This document shows positions 1 to 7,940 of a DNA stretch of 26,397 nucleotides, piece by piece. Every line of letters starts with the position of its first letter. Within the stretch, counting starts at the first letter, position 1. The notes under the pieces were generated by a model. That model worked only from the letters and a program-made list of their open reading frames with translations. It did no database searches and was not told where the DNA came from. The stretch lies in the IMG/VR virus record IMGVR_UViG_3300005529_000088, positions 1-26,397 of that record, one strand, 5' to 3'. A program made the translations under genes and the position numbers. Origin of the DNA: a virus.

Positions 1-687
1 TCCGGAGCCTCCCGCGATCACCGCTTGCGGCAGGGACACTCCAGCCGCCGCCTGAGAAAGATACGTCCAAGCGCCCCACGTACCTACGTAACCAGCAATC
101 TGGCCCTGCTGCCACGGATCGGCATTGGCGATGAGGCTGCTCGCGTCATTAATGAAGACGCCGAGCACCAAATCGTTGACGTGTGTCGTGGTGACGGTAT
201 CGGTGATAATCTCAGCCCCGCCGGAGTTGGCTATACCGGGGCTGAGGGCGTCCACAATCGGTTCGGTTCCGTCGGAATCTGCAAAGTCAATGCCCCACCC
301 GATGAAGAATTGATTGGTTGCGTTGCTCCAGTTACAGGATGCTTGGCCCGACGTAACCGAGATGAGACCCGCTCGAATTTTGAATATCCCGCTCGTACCC
401 TGCTCGACAAAGCTCGTGCAACCTGACGTATTGGTGCCGTTCGTTATGGTAGAGCCATGGCCGAAGGACACGATTAGCAGATCGTTCGAGGCCGCCGGTA
501 TCTCCCACTGCCCGGGGGCTCCTACGCCACCGGTGCCCCACGTTCCGATTGGCATCAACACGTTGCCACTGGTCGCTGCACCGTGGGTCGTAAACCCCGC
601 AGACCAGGTACGCGGCATCAGCGCGCCGGCCGCGTGCGCAAGGGACGCCCACAGGAGGAACGCAATTAGCGTAAAAAGCCGCTTCAT
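1..687 (-). CDS. Secreted beta-rich virion-cluster protein, 3' end cut by window edge
   Basis: The ORF starts at ATG 687 and stays open for 229 codons to the left edge, so the C-terminus is missing. The first 20 or so residues are a clear Sec signal peptide: MKRL, then a hydrophobic run, then a small-residue AHAAG cleavage region. The rest is rich in Thr, Ser, Gly and Asn, with phrases such as NDLLIVSF and NDLVLGVFI. These recall the beta-sandwich domain of the 378-aa protein at 10784-11920, which has GDFLIAVF in the same kind of context. The start lies one codon after the TAG of the 529-aa gene, so the two are probably co-transcribed. A surface or adhesion role is inferred from composition and location only. 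A signal peptide is not expected on an ordinary virion protein assembled in the cytoplasm. Confidence 0.72.
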   Translation of the reverse strand, partial: MKRLFTLIAFLLWASLAHAAGALMPRTWSAGFTTHGAATSGNVLMPIGTWGTGGVGAPGQWEIPAASNDLLIVSFGHGSTITNGTNTSGCTSFVEQGTSGIFKIRAGLISVTSGQASCNWSNATNQFFIGWGIDFADSDGTEPIVDALSPGIANSGGAEIITDTVTTTHVNDLVLGVFINDASSLIANADPWQQGQIAGYVGTWGAWTYLSQAAAGVSLPQAVIAGGSG

Positions 688-690
688 TTA

Positions 691-2280
691 CTACCGCGTG
701 ACCTGCACTGACCAGGTGACGTTCCCGCTCACCGTCCCCGGCGCGTCCAGCTCGCATTTCTCGCCGGCCGCCGACGCATGGCTGCCCGTCGTAGTCGAAT
801 AGCTCGCCGCACACGACGTGCTGACGGTCAGGGTCGCGAGCGTCGTGCCGCCGCATTTCAGCGTATAGGCGTCGCTTTCGCTCGGATTTGTCGAGCAGCT
901 TACGAAGGCATTGGAAGCGTCGAAGGTCGCGGGCCATGTGACCGCGATTGGCACGGGCAGGTGGGACACCTGACTGGCGGAAACAGCGCCGAATGAGAAA
1001 ACAACACCGGTGGTCGTACCGGATAACGCCCCAGTCGGCACGTTCGAGCATGTTGGGACCGCATGACCAGCGGAGATCGCCGTTACCACCTGGTTCGTGC
1101 AAGTACCGCCGGTTACATGGCCACCGCCACCCGGTGCCGAGAGGGACGCAATCTCACCCGGCGGAAACAGATCGAAAGTGTAGGTTCCACCGGTCGCATT
1201 CGTGGACAGGACCGTTCCGATGAGCTGCGTGGTGGTCGGCTGAGACGTTCCGCAATCATGCAGCTCACCCGCAGACGTAGTTGACGCACAAACGAAATCG
1301 CCGGACGTGGTTGCTCCGTCGAAAACCCCCGACGCGAACCCCGTCACTTGTACGGTGGCCGTGCCTGTCGTTCCGCATCCGGTTTTACAGATTCCAAGGA
1401 TACCGCTGGTATCGGCAGTGCTGATGGTTACGGCCTGCCCAGAACCATTGTCCTTGATAAGTTTGCCGGTGGCCGTGCCGGTCACGCCGTCATTCGACCA
1501 TAGCTCGTAAACCGACTTGGATTGCGTGGCGATATTGGCGTTCGAGGCCCCCGTAACATCGCCCGAAAGGGTGACGGTCCCTCCGGTCGATCCGCTAATC
1601 TCCGGCGAAAACAGATCAACGGTGTACGTCCCCTGGCTGATGTTCGTGCTAAGAACTCGGCCGATGACCTGCCCCGACGCGGGATACGTCGCGCCCGCAT
1701 CGTGGCAGGCTCCCGCTGTCGTCGAACTGATCTGTACATAGTCGCCGGCCGTAGTCGCGCCGTCGAAAATGCAGGACGCGGTGCCCCCAAACTGGATCGT
1801 CGCGCTGCCGGTCGTCCCGCCATCCTGCGTCGTTATGCCGACTATCCCGCCCGTGTCAGTCGTAGCCGCTCGCACGGCTTTCGACGGAACGTCTGCCAAC
1901 TTCGTCAGCGTATTGTTGACGGTCCCGACAGAGGAATCGTTTGCGACAATAATCGTGGGCGCGATGAACGAAACCGGCTGCCCATTGAGTTCGTAGCCCT
2001 TGAGCGAATTGATGAATCCGTCGAACGTGCCAGTGTTCGACAATCCAATGTTGATCCAATTGCCGCCAGGAATGGTCAGTTCGTTGCTGATGGTGAGGTT
2101 ATTGAATTGGCAGTTGAGCCCCCACCCGCAGGCATCGCCTTGCGTCGCGCCTTGCCCGAGCTGCTGGAGCAGAAAGCCGTTCGCGTTGGTGTTGGCGGTC
2201 CAAGGCGAGGACTGCGCGAATGCGACTCGCGCCGCAATCAGCAGCGCGAAAATAAACAGCCCGACTCGCCTCAGCGCCAT
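691..2280 (-). CDS. Signal-peptide fibre-like protein with a tandem 110-residue duplication
   Basis: This 529-aa protein begins with basic residues, a hydrophobic core and the cleavage-like RVAFAQSSP at about residues 18-26, a textbook Sec signal peptide. Two homologous segments follow, about residues 119-228 and 268-377. Both contain FDGATT(A/S)GD(Y/F)V, a Cys/His-containing turn (ACHDAG or ELHDCG), then IG(R/T)VLSTN and a GTYT(V/F)DLF strand. The C-terminal third is Ser/Thr-rich with several cysteines and ends in VTWSVQVTR. The low-complexity, beta-rich, Thr/Gly-rich make-up fits a phage fibre or adhesin. The start overlaps the 112-aa gene by 10 bases. The exact function is unknown; it could be exported from the infected cell rather than built into the particle. 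Confidence 0.8.
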   Translation of the reverse strand: MALRRVGLFIFALLIAARVAFAQSSPWTANTNANGFLLQQLGQGATQGDACGWGLNCQFNNLTISNELTIPGGNWINIGLSNTGTFDGFINSLKGYELNGQPVSFIAPTIIVANDSSVGTVNNTLTKLADVPSKAVRAATTDTGGIVGITTQDGGTTGSATIQFGGTASCIFDGATTAGDYVQISSTTAGACHDAGATYPASGQVIGRVLSTNISQGTYTVDLFSPEISGSTGGTVTLSGDVTGASNANIATQSKSVYELWSNDGVTGTATGKLIKDNGSGQAVTISTADTSGILGICKTGCGTTGTATVQVTGFASGVFDGATTSGDFVCASTTSAGELHDCGTSQPTTTQLIGTVLSTNATGGTYTFDLFPPGEIASLSAPGGGGHVTGGTCTNQVVTAISAGHAVPTCSNVPTGALSGTTTGVVFSFGAVSASQVSHLPVPIAVTWPATFDASNAFVSCSTNPSESDAYTLKCGGTTLATLTVSTSCAASYSTTTGSHASAAGEKCELDAPGTVSGNVTWSVQVTR

Positions 2281-2609
2281 ATCACGTCAACGGTGCAGGC
2301 TGTGTTGCCGCTTTCGAGAACGGCGGCCCAGCCGACTCCGAGGCCCGCATCCGCGCCGGACGCCGCGCTGCTCAGCGCATCGTGAAACGGAATCGCACTG
2401 TTTGGCGCCAACTCGTAAGTGTTGGACGGTGCGGCATTCGGGGGCGCGGCGGTGGTGTACGGAAAAATGAGGACCGGAACGGCGCTCGCCACCCGGTTCT
2501 TGATCCATAGCGCCGCAGCAACGAATCCCGGCGCCACGAGTGACACCGGAACCGTCGCCGAGTTCACGCTGACGGTCGCGACATTGACCGTAGGATTGTA
2601 CGTCGCCAT
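2271..2609 (-). CDS. Hypothetical small structural-type protein (112 aa)
   Basis: The 112-aa product begins MATYNPTV and is Ala/Val/Thr/Pro-rich with few charges, typical of small beta-structured phage head or fibre accessory proteins. The ATG lies one base after the TGA of the PGDYG-like gene (TGAGATG), and the 3' end overlaps the next gene by 10 bases, so it is translated as part of the operon. It has no signal peptide, unlike its downstream neighbour. I recognise no family motif. It may be a chaperone or attachment partner of the adjacent fibre-like protein, but that is only positional inference. Confidence 0.7.
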   Translation of the reverse strand: MATYNPTVNVATVSVNSATVPVSLVAPGFVAAALWIKNRVASAVPVLIFPYTTAAPPNAAPSNTYELAPNSAIPFHDALSSAASGADAGLGVGWAAVLESGNTACTVDVIWR

Positions 2610-2610
2610 C

Positions 2611-2874
2611 TCAGTTCAGAACCTCCGCCTTTTTCTTCGGCTTCGGTGCCGGCGGCTCGAACAGCGTCTCGAACACGCCATGCGGCATGACAAGGCGTTC
2701 GCCAGCGACGCTCACGATCCAGTCGCCTTTGACAATCGGCACGTTGCCGCGCGCGGTCGCGCATCGGAAATCCATCGGCCCGAAAGCCCAAGCGCCGTCA
2801 GGGTAAGGCTTCGCCGGGTCGAATTGGACCGCCTCGACGAGCGGAACGCCTGTCTTTGTCTGATAGGTCGCCAT
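2611..2874 (-). CDS. PGDYG-like small phage protein
   Basis: The 87-aa product contains ARGNVPIVKGDWIVSV followed by GERLVMPHGVFETLFEP. This is the pattern of the small phage PGDYG-type domain, in which a GD(W/Y)I(V/I) turn is followed by a GE and then a P-x-x-F-x-x-x-(Y/F) motif. It ends in a Lys/Pro-rich tail (APKPKKKAEV). I chose the ATG at 2874, which forms a TGATG overlap with the upstream gene; a GTG one codon earlier is also open. The biochemical role of the family is not established to my knowledge. It lies between basic mini-proteins and fibre-like genes. Confidence 0.7.
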   Translation of the reverse strand: MATYQTKTGVPLVEAVQFDPAKPYPDGAWAFGPMDFRCATARGNVPIVKGDWIVSVAGERLVMPHGVFETLFEPPAPKPKKKAEVLN

Positions 2875-3107
2875 CACATTCTCCGTCCGCGACCGCGATG
2901 CTTGCGCCGGAGTGCGATCTTCCTCATGTTTTCGGCGAACACCGCCCGCTTGCGCGTCTTCGGATTTCGCGAGTGTTCAGCCTTGCGGATCTTCTTCTCG
3001 GTGAGGTGGCCGCCCATCTGGCGCGTGAATGCGCCAACGGTGCCCTTGCGCTCCATACGCTCGCGCGCTTCCTGGAGAAACTTTCGCGTCCTCTTCTTGC
3101 GTGCCAT
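2874..3107 (-). CDS. Basic 77-aa phage protein with a KGTxGAFT motif
   Basis: The 77-aa product starts MARKKRTRKF and carries 29 Lys/Arg against 6 acidic residues. The centre reads ERKGTVGAFTRQMGG, and the C-terminal half has KTRKRAVFAENMRK. A KGT-GAFT motif followed by an RA-FA-N motif recurs in many small uncharacterised phage proteins, from memory. It ends HRGRGRRM. Start and stop overlap both neighbours (TAATG upstream, TGATG downstream), so translation is coupled. It is the last of four consecutive tiny basic genes. Nucleic-acid binding or DNA condensation is a reasonable inference; nothing in the sequence proves it. Confidence 0.75.
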   Translation of the reverse strand: MARKKRTRKFLQEARERMERKGTVGAFTRQMGGHLTEKKIRKAEHSRNPKTRKRAVFAENMRKIALRRKHRGRGRRM

Positions 3108-3274
3108 TACATTCTCCTTCCCGACTTCGCGCGCTGCTTGTCGCGTTTGCGCTGGATGAACTTGCGCTCGAAACTCGTACGCAATTCGCGCGCGCCGGTC
3201 GTCCGCTTGCCTTCGCCGCCCACTCGCGCCCGCTTGCGCAGAATGAGGTCTTCGGCGCCCGTGTCAAAAGCCAT
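3107..3274 (-). CDS. Basic mini-protein (55 aa)
   Basis: I chose the internal ATG at 3274, which follows a GAGGAGC Shine-Dalgarno sequence about 8 bases upstream, rather than the longer open frame. The product starts MAFDTGAEDLIL and becomes strongly basic (LRKRARVGG, FERKFIQRKRDKQRAK, GRRM), with 18 Lys/Arg and 7 acidic residues. It overlaps the preceding 58-aa gene by 11 bases in another frame and ends in a TAATG junction with the 77-aa gene. Function is unknown. Its mixed acidic start and basic tail differ from the uniformly basic neighbours. Confidence 0.65.
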   Translation of the reverse strand: MAFDTGAEDLILRKRARVGGEGKRTTGARELRTSFERKFIQRKRDKQRAKSGRRM

Positions 3275-3440
3275 AGGTCTTGCTCCTCGTTTTCCGTGAT
3301 GCGCGCAAACGCTTCCCGCGCGAGCGAAGACTGCGAACCTTACCGATATTCGTAAGCTGATCGCGCAACTGTACCGAGCGCCGCGCCTGCCGCCTGCGCA
3401 CGCGATCGAGCGCAACGTCTCGGATCCGCCCGCGTCTCAT
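3264..3440 (-). CDS. Arginine-rich mini-protein (58 aa)
   Basis: This short gene fills what would otherwise be a gap. ATG 3440 overlaps the TGA of the 56-aa gene as ATGA, and its own TGA lies 11 bases inside the next gene. The product has 18 Arg and 4 Lys in 58 residues against only 3 Asp, and includes DRVRRRQARRS and KRLRASRKTRSK. The tight junctions on both sides and the similarity in size and charge to three adjacent genes support it as real. A nucleic-acid-binding, protamine-like role is inferred from composition only. Confidence 0.62.
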   Translation of the reverse strand: MRRGRIRDVALDRVRRRQARRSVQLRDQLTNIGKVRSLRSRGKRLRASRKTRSKTYGF

Positions 3441-3607
3441 TTTCTGCGACTCCCGCGCGAAATGCCGCGTCCTTTGCGTACGCGCCGCCGAATGCTGATT
3501 TGACCGCTGCGCCGTTCGCGACGCAGTTTGCGGCCCTCTTTAGAGTTTGGGCCGAACTTCGCCATCAGAAACCGCCACTGGCGTCCAGTTACATCACTGT
3601 TGGGCAT
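3437..3607 (-). CDS. Arginine-rich mini-protein (56 aa)
   Basis: I chose ATG 3607, which lies just inside the end of the 692-aa gene (14-base overlap). The product reads MPNSDVTGRQWRFLMAKFG, then an almost purely basic tail with RKLRRERR, RRRVRKGRG and RGSRRK. There are 15 Arg and 5 Lys against 3 acidic residues. A second possible start is Met15 (MAKFG). It is the first of four overlapping mini-genes just downstream of the internal virion proteins, which makes a DNA-packing or ejection-related role possible. That role is inference. Confidence 0.65.
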   Translation of the reverse strand: MPNSDVTGRQWRFLMAKFGPNSKEGRKLRRERRSGQISIRRRVRKGRGISRGSRRK

Positions 3608-5672
3608 CGGCTGGCCCTTCCGCTTCGGCGCGCATCGCCGCGTTGAACGCCGCAACCGCGAATCGCGCCGCCGTCTGGGAATCCTTGCTGGCTAACGCCT
3701 TCTCGAATAGCGCCATCGCCGGACGCGAATGCGCGACGATCTGATAGCCCTCGATTCCAAGGAGGCCCGCGCCCGCAATCGTTGCTTCCTGGAAGCCGAA
3801 TGCCTCGCCGCCCGCGATGAGCGCAGCACCCCATCGCAAATAATGCGCAAGCGGCGCGAGCACTGGCGATTCGAGATATTCCCTGACCCTGGCTGCGACT
3901 GCCGCCGCCTCATCGGGATGCGCGAGTAGTTCCTTGTGCTTCGCCAGTACCTCATCGGCGGTGCGCAACCATTGTTTCTTTGCGCCCGCCCCATACAGCT
4001 TGTTGAAGACCTCAGTATCGACGCCGCCGACAGTTTTCTTGAGGGCGCTCAGCCGGTCGGCCATGTTGTTCGCGCCTTCGGTTTCCGCCTTCTGGTAAAG
4101 ACGCGCGGCGAATCCGCGGCGCAGCATTCCGAGCTGGCCGTTGACTTTCATTTGGTCGATGACTTCCGCGACGCGGCCGGTGTCGCCTTTCCCCGCTTTC
4201 AGAATGGCCTCAGCCGCCCCCGGCACCGTAAAAGCCTGACGCACGCCACGGAGAGGAAAGCGCGCAACTTGGCGAGCGTAATAGGTATCCAGCGCACGCC
4301 GCTGCGTTGCCGCCGTAGGCCCGATAACCCTATCAATGTCGTCTTCGGCGGATTTCTGAAGTTCCCCGAGCACCGAAAGCGCGATGCGGTCTTTCTTGGG
4401 ATCCAGATTGCGGGCGAGCTTCCGCATCTGGCTCAGGATGAACTGTTCGCGCCGGACAGTCATCGGCGCGCTCTCGATCTGCTCTTGCAGGTACTTCCGC
4501 ATCGGCTTGCCGACGAGTTTCAGCATCGGTCCACGCGCCGCGAATTTCTGCGCAAGGTCGTTCGCTGTGCGAACATGCGCGTACGGCGCAAGCAGCTTGT
4601 CGTACTCCGTCCCGAGATCGCGAAGTCCCCGCTCCGAAGTCTCCTCGTAAGGTTTCCGCAGCACACTTGCGGGCGCCTGCTCAAGCTGCTTGGCGACCCG
4701 AGGGGAAGTCCCAAAGGTTCCTTCAAGTGCCGCCTCGGCTGTCCGCGCCTCCTCGAGCGCGTCGCGGAAACTTTGACCAGTTGCGCGCATGATTGCGGCA
4801 GCCTTGCGGAATCGCGGAACAAGAGGCAGCAGACCCCCGACCGCAGAACCAACGCCACCTACTGCCGCCTCTTCGCCAACGCTGACAGGCGGCAGTCCGT
4901 AGGCTGCACGGATTTTGTTCTCAGCTTCGGCACCGGCCGCAGAGCCAAGCGCGCCGCCCGTGGTTGCGCCGACGTATTCCGGTACGCCCGTTTCGCCCGC
5001 ACCAGGAATCGCGGCGCCACCTATCGCGCCAAGCGCCTCTCCGCCGAACTGCCCGACCGCAGGCAACCATCCGGCGAGACGCGCGCCCAACGGCTCCGGT
5101 TTTTCGGATGACGTAGGGACCGCCGCCGGTACGGTCGTTTTTGCGATAGGCCCGTGATAGGGAACGAACTTCCCGTCTTTGTCCTTGACGTATCCGACCG
5201 GCTCCGCCGCGTAGGCCGTTCCTTCGCCCATGAGGCCGCTGAGCACTTTCGGGAGCGTCAACACATTTGACGGCTGCGCCGCTTGGCTGACATCGGGCAT
5301 CGCCTGACTGCGTATTAGCGACGGCATGTCGCCGCCGCCCAAAACCTTGTTTGCGTAGGCCTCCGATGCCGCCGGCACGTCGCCCTTCGCAACGTGAGTC
5401 GGGCCCGCATTGTAGGCTTCAAGCGCCAGCCGCGCGTCCCCCTTGAAGCGTTTGAATAGATCGCGAAGATAGGACTTTGCCACGCGCCGATTCGTCGCGG
5501 GGTCTGTCAACTGCTCCGGCATCACGCCGTACTGACGCGCAGTCTGCGGCATGATCTGGAACAGACCAATTTCGCCCTTACGGCCGCGAGCGAACGGATT
5601 GCCTGAGGCGTCCTCAAGCATCCCCATGCGGTTGAGAAGGGTGTCGAGATCGAAATTTGGCATCGCGCCCAT
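3594..5672 (-). CDS. Internal virion protein with N-terminal lytic transglycosylase domain
   Basis: This is a 692-aa protein. Residues about 12-95 form a soluble lytic transglycosylase (SLT) domain. Glu20 in MLEDASGNP is the likely catalytic acid, GEIGLFQIMPQTA spans residues 33-45, and ALEAYNAGP spans 83-91, matching the family's three signatures. A Pro/Gly/Ala-rich linker follows, then helical Ala/Gly-rich stretches (GGALGSAAGAEAE, VGGVGSAVGGLLPLVP), a long charged helical region, and a hydrophobic GAALIAGGEAFGF segment near the end. This layout resembles T7 gp16-type internal core proteins, which cut peptidoglycan and help DNA cross the envelope during ejection. It follows the 386-aa protein with a TGATG overlap; Met4 is an alternative start. 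It is unlikely to be the release endolysin. Confidence 0.82.
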   Translation of the reverse strand: MGAMPNFDLDTLLNRMGMLEDASGNPFARGRKGEIGLFQIMPQTARQYGVMPEQLTDPATNRRVAKSYLRDLFKRFKGDARLALEAYNAGPTHVAKGDVPAASEAYANKVLGGGDMPSLIRSQAMPDVSQAAQPSNVLTLPKVLSGLMGEGTAYAAEPVGYVKDKDGKFVPYHGPIAKTTVPAAVPTSSEKPEPLGARLAGWLPAVGQFGGEALGAIGGAAIPGAGETGVPEYVGATTGGALGSAAGAEAENKIRAAYGLPPVSVGEEAAVGGVGSAVGGLLPLVPRFRKAAAIMRATGQSFRDALEEARTAEAALEGTFGTSPRVAKQLEQAPASVLRKPYEETSERGLRDLGTEYDKLLAPYAHVRTANDLAQKFAARGPMLKLVGKPMRKYLQEQIESAPMTVRREQFILSQMRKLARNLDPKKDRIALSVLGELQKSAEDDIDRVIGPTAATQRRALDTYYARQVARFPLRGVRQAFTVPGAAEAILKAGKGDTGRVAEVIDQMKVNGQLGMLRRGFAARLYQKAETEGANNMADRLSALKKTVGGVDTEVFNKLYGAGAKKQWLRTADEVLAKHKELLAHPDEAAAVAARVREYLESPVLAPLAHYLRWGAALIAGGEAFGFQEATIAGAGLLGIEGYQIVAHSRPAMALFEKALASKDSQTAARFAVAAFNAAMRAEAEGPADAQQ

Positions 5673-6832
5673 CAGGGATTCGGCGCTCCGTAAATGGGCG
5701 TGCCGTCAGGGGTGTAGCCGATGATCGGCGGCTCACTCGACTCACTCAGACGACCGGCCCGCACGAGAGTCGCGCGGTCTTGGCGCATGATCTGCCGTGC
5801 GGTATCGACGGCGCTCTTGAGCGCGGGGAACGTCTGCGCGTTATTGAGCCGACTCACGATCAAGTTTAATTCAGAATTGTTGATGCGACCTGCACGCGCG
5901 AGCTCGCGCACATACGAAATGATGCCCGCTTTAGCGTGCTCGTATCCCGCATATCTGGGATCGACTTTCGCAAGGATGTACCGTTTCGCCGGATTGATCG
6001 CGATGTCGCGCGCGGTCTCCCCGATTCCGGTCGGCACTTTCTTGGGGAGGACCATTCCGCCTGCTTGAAGTAGCGTGTCGAGGTTCTTTTCGGCTGCAAT
6101 CGAACTTGCGAACTGGTCGGCGTCCTTGTCCGTAAGAAGAATCCCGCCGCGCCTTGCTGCCTCGCCTACAGTCATCCTTGGATCGGGCCACGGCTTGCCG
6201 CCCGGCGTCAGCATCGTTCGCCCCGTCAACGCGCCGATGGGCGTATTCTCGAACTTCTGCGCGGGTGCCTGCTCGGCAAGCTTCTGTTTCAGCGCAGCGG
6301 CCTGCGCCATTTTGTAGTTGAACCAATCAAGCGCAGTCGCGTTAGGATAAGCTTTCTTGAACGCATCGAACTCCTGCTGTTCGACGCTCTGCTTGTTGGC
6401 CTGCTCCGGGAGTGCCGTCCCTTTAGGAAAGGCCTTAAATACGGTTTGGTCGCCAGTCGTTTCCAACTGACCAGGGACGCCGTTCTGCATGAAAACTTCA
6501 CCATGCGTCAGTAGCTTCGGAAGCGCCGTCTTCTGCGCCCGTTTCCGCAGGACCGCCTCGTCGAGCTTCGGCTGAATCGCCAGAAACTCGTCGCTCGAAT
6601 ACCCCAGCATCCGGTTCACGTCGTCCGGCGTCAGGACGCCCTCATTGACGTATCCCTGAAGAATCCGTGGACGGTTCGCCTGCTCGAACTTTTCGCGCGC
6701 GCCCTTGTCGATGAAGCCCGCACCGGCGCTCGCAAGGCGCCCCAGCGGCGAGCGTCCGCCGAAAAGCGATCCGACGAGCCCGAGGATGTCCGCGCTGGTC
6801 GGCTCCTGAAACTGCGTGCTGTCGTCAGCCAT
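5672..6832 (-). CDS. Candidate internal virion/ejection protein (386 aa)
   Basis: The 386-aa product is largely helical by composition. It has a Gly-rich N-terminal segment (LGLVGSLFGG), a repeated Ala/Lys/Gln-rich middle (NYKMAQAAALKQKLAEQ), and a C-terminal region with two charged helices (IISYVRELARAGRINN, KSAVDTARQIMRQD). It sits between two small Ala/Gly-rich proteins and the SLT-bearing 692-aa protein, the position of ejection proteins in P22-like and T7-like phages. There are no catalytic motifs. It overlaps the upstream gene by 8 bases and the downstream gene as TGATG. The assignment is by context, not by sequence signature. Confidence 0.6.
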   Translation of the reverse strand: MADDSTQFQEPTSADILGLVGSLFGGRSPLGRLASAGAGFIDKGAREKFEQANRPRILQGYVNEGVLTPDDVNRMLGYSSDEFLAIQPKLDEAVLRKRAQKTALPKLLTHGEVFMQNGVPGQLETTGDQTVFKAFPKGTALPEQANKQSVEQQEFDAFKKAYPNATALDWFNYKMAQAAALKQKLAEQAPAQKFENTPIGALTGRTMLTPGGKPWPDPRMTVGEAARRGGILLTDKDADQFASSIAAEKNLDTLLQAGGMVLPKKVPTGIGETARDIAINPAKRYILAKVDPRYAGYEHAKAGIISYVRELARAGRINNSELNLIVSRLNNAQTFPALKSAVDTARQIMRQDRATLVRAGRLSESSEPPIIGYTPDGTPIYGAPNP

Positions 6833-7229
6833 TTCGCAGCCCTATCGGCGGAACGCCCATCGGCACGCCAGTAAGTCCTCGCTGATACGAGGACTGAATG
6901 ATCGATTGGAGATTCGGCATTACGCCGGTCGGCGCGGTCGGCGCGGATTCTCCACTGCCGCCATGCCCGGCGAGTTGCTGAAGCAGTTGCGGCAGAAACG
7001 AACTGGGGCCGCCCCCGCCAGCCGCCGTTTCGCCGATCTGCGACGCAAGTGTATTCACGTCGCCCGGCGCGAGTGTCGCAAGGCTGTCGGCGCCCGTTTG
7101 CGCGAAGTCGCCAAGCGTCATCCCGGCCAGCGCGGGATTTGCTGCGCCCGCTGCCGCGCCAGCCGCGTCGGCCGCGCCGGCGGTCGCGCCGGTCCCCAAC
7201 GATGCGAAAAGAGATGCTAGAAAGCTCAT
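6825..7229 (-). CDS. Small Ala/Gly-rich candidate ejection protein (134 aa)
   Basis: The 134-aa product opens MSFLASLFASLG and continues through an Ala/Gly run (GAADAAGAAAGAANPA), suggesting a hydrophobic, membrane-active or helix-packing N-terminus. The C-terminal half is Pro/Gly-rich with NLQSIIQSSYQRGLTG. Such low-complexity proteins are often found among the genes for internal virion proteins. It begins at the stop of the 236-aa gene and overlaps the 386-aa gene by 8 bases. A specific role cannot be assigned. Confidence 0.55.
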   Translation of the reverse strand: MSFLASLFASLGTGATAGAADAAGAAAGAANPALAGMTLGDFAQTGADSLATLAPGDVNTLASQIGETAAGGGGPSSFLPQLLQQLAGHGGSGESAPTAPTGVMPNLQSIIQSSYQRGLTGVPMGVPPIGLRNG

Positions 7230-7939
7230 TAGAACAACGAGAATCCCGTCTGCGACGAACTGCCGCTGCTATTCTGGCCGATGAGCGCCGGTAGCCATGA
7301 CGCCACCATGTTCTCCTCGCCCAGCCCTGCCATGAGCTGCCCAAGCCGCTGGTTGTACCGCGAGCTCAAGATGGCTTGCGCTTCCTGCTGCGGGATTCCA
7401 GCGGCCTGGAGCGCGTTTGCGAGGTTCGTGATGCCTTGGTTGAACTGCTGGCTGCCGACGCCGAAAAGCCCCTGGGCTCCTGTTTCTTGCGCTTGGATTC
7501 CCTGTTCGGCCAGCCGCAGCGCCATCTGCTCGCCAGCCATAGCCAGATTCTCGCCAAGCGCGCCGGAGTTCCCCAGCCCCGCCAGCGCCATCTGAGACTC
7601 GACGGTTGGCGCGGTGATGTCCTGAAAGATTTTTTCGCCATAGGGCACCGTGTAATTCGCGCCGGATGCGAGCTGCCCGTAGGCATTCGCGGCCGACTGC
7701 TCCGACGGATTCAGCGCAAATGGATTCTCGCCCAACCCGACGTACTGGTTGATGAGCGCCAACTGGTCGGGCGTCAACGGCGCAATCTTCTGGCGCGGGT
7801 AATCCTGAATGAACTGCCCCGGACTCGGCAGGCCATAAAGCGAGGCGAACTGGTTGCTCGCCATGCTCAACAGTCCTTCAAGGCCCGGTGGGACCGAGGG
7901 GCTGGTCGAACTCGAACTCGAACCGCCGCCGAAGCTCAT
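7229..7939 (-). CDS. Candidate ejection/internal virion protein (236 aa)
   Basis: I chose ATG 7939 rather than the longer open frame. It has an AAGGAG Shine-Dalgarno sequence about 9 bases upstream and starts MSFGGGSSSSS just after the previous stop. The product has a Ser/Gly head, a Pro-rich region with LTPDQLALINQYVGLG, and then a long Gln/Ala/Gly helical region with GLGNSGALGENLAMAG and NLANALQAAGIPQQEAQ. This Ala/Gln-rich helical pattern with an NSGA element is seen in podoviral injection-type proteins that I remember, but I cannot name a family with certainty. It belongs to the block leading to the SLT protein. Confidence 0.6.
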   Translation of the reverse strand: MSFGGGSSSSSTSPSVPPGLEGLLSMASNQFASLYGLPSPGQFIQDYPRQKIAPLTPDQLALINQYVGLGENPFALNPSEQSAANAYGQLASGANYTVPYGEKIFQDITAPTVESQMALAGLGNSGALGENLAMAGEQMALRLAEQGIQAQETGAQGLFGVGSQQFNQGITNLANALQAAGIPQQEAQAILSSRYNQRLGQLMAGLGEENMVASWLPALIGQNSSGSSSQTGFSLF

Positions 7940-7940
7940 T

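Noticed and set aside
2461-2475. ACGGAAAAATG resembling part of motif copy B
   Set aside because: It lies inside a coding region and lacks the GTCAA half.
3936-5111. 391-codon plus-strand frame opposite the transglycosylase protein
   Set aside because: Shadow ORF; the minus strand carries the SLT motifs.
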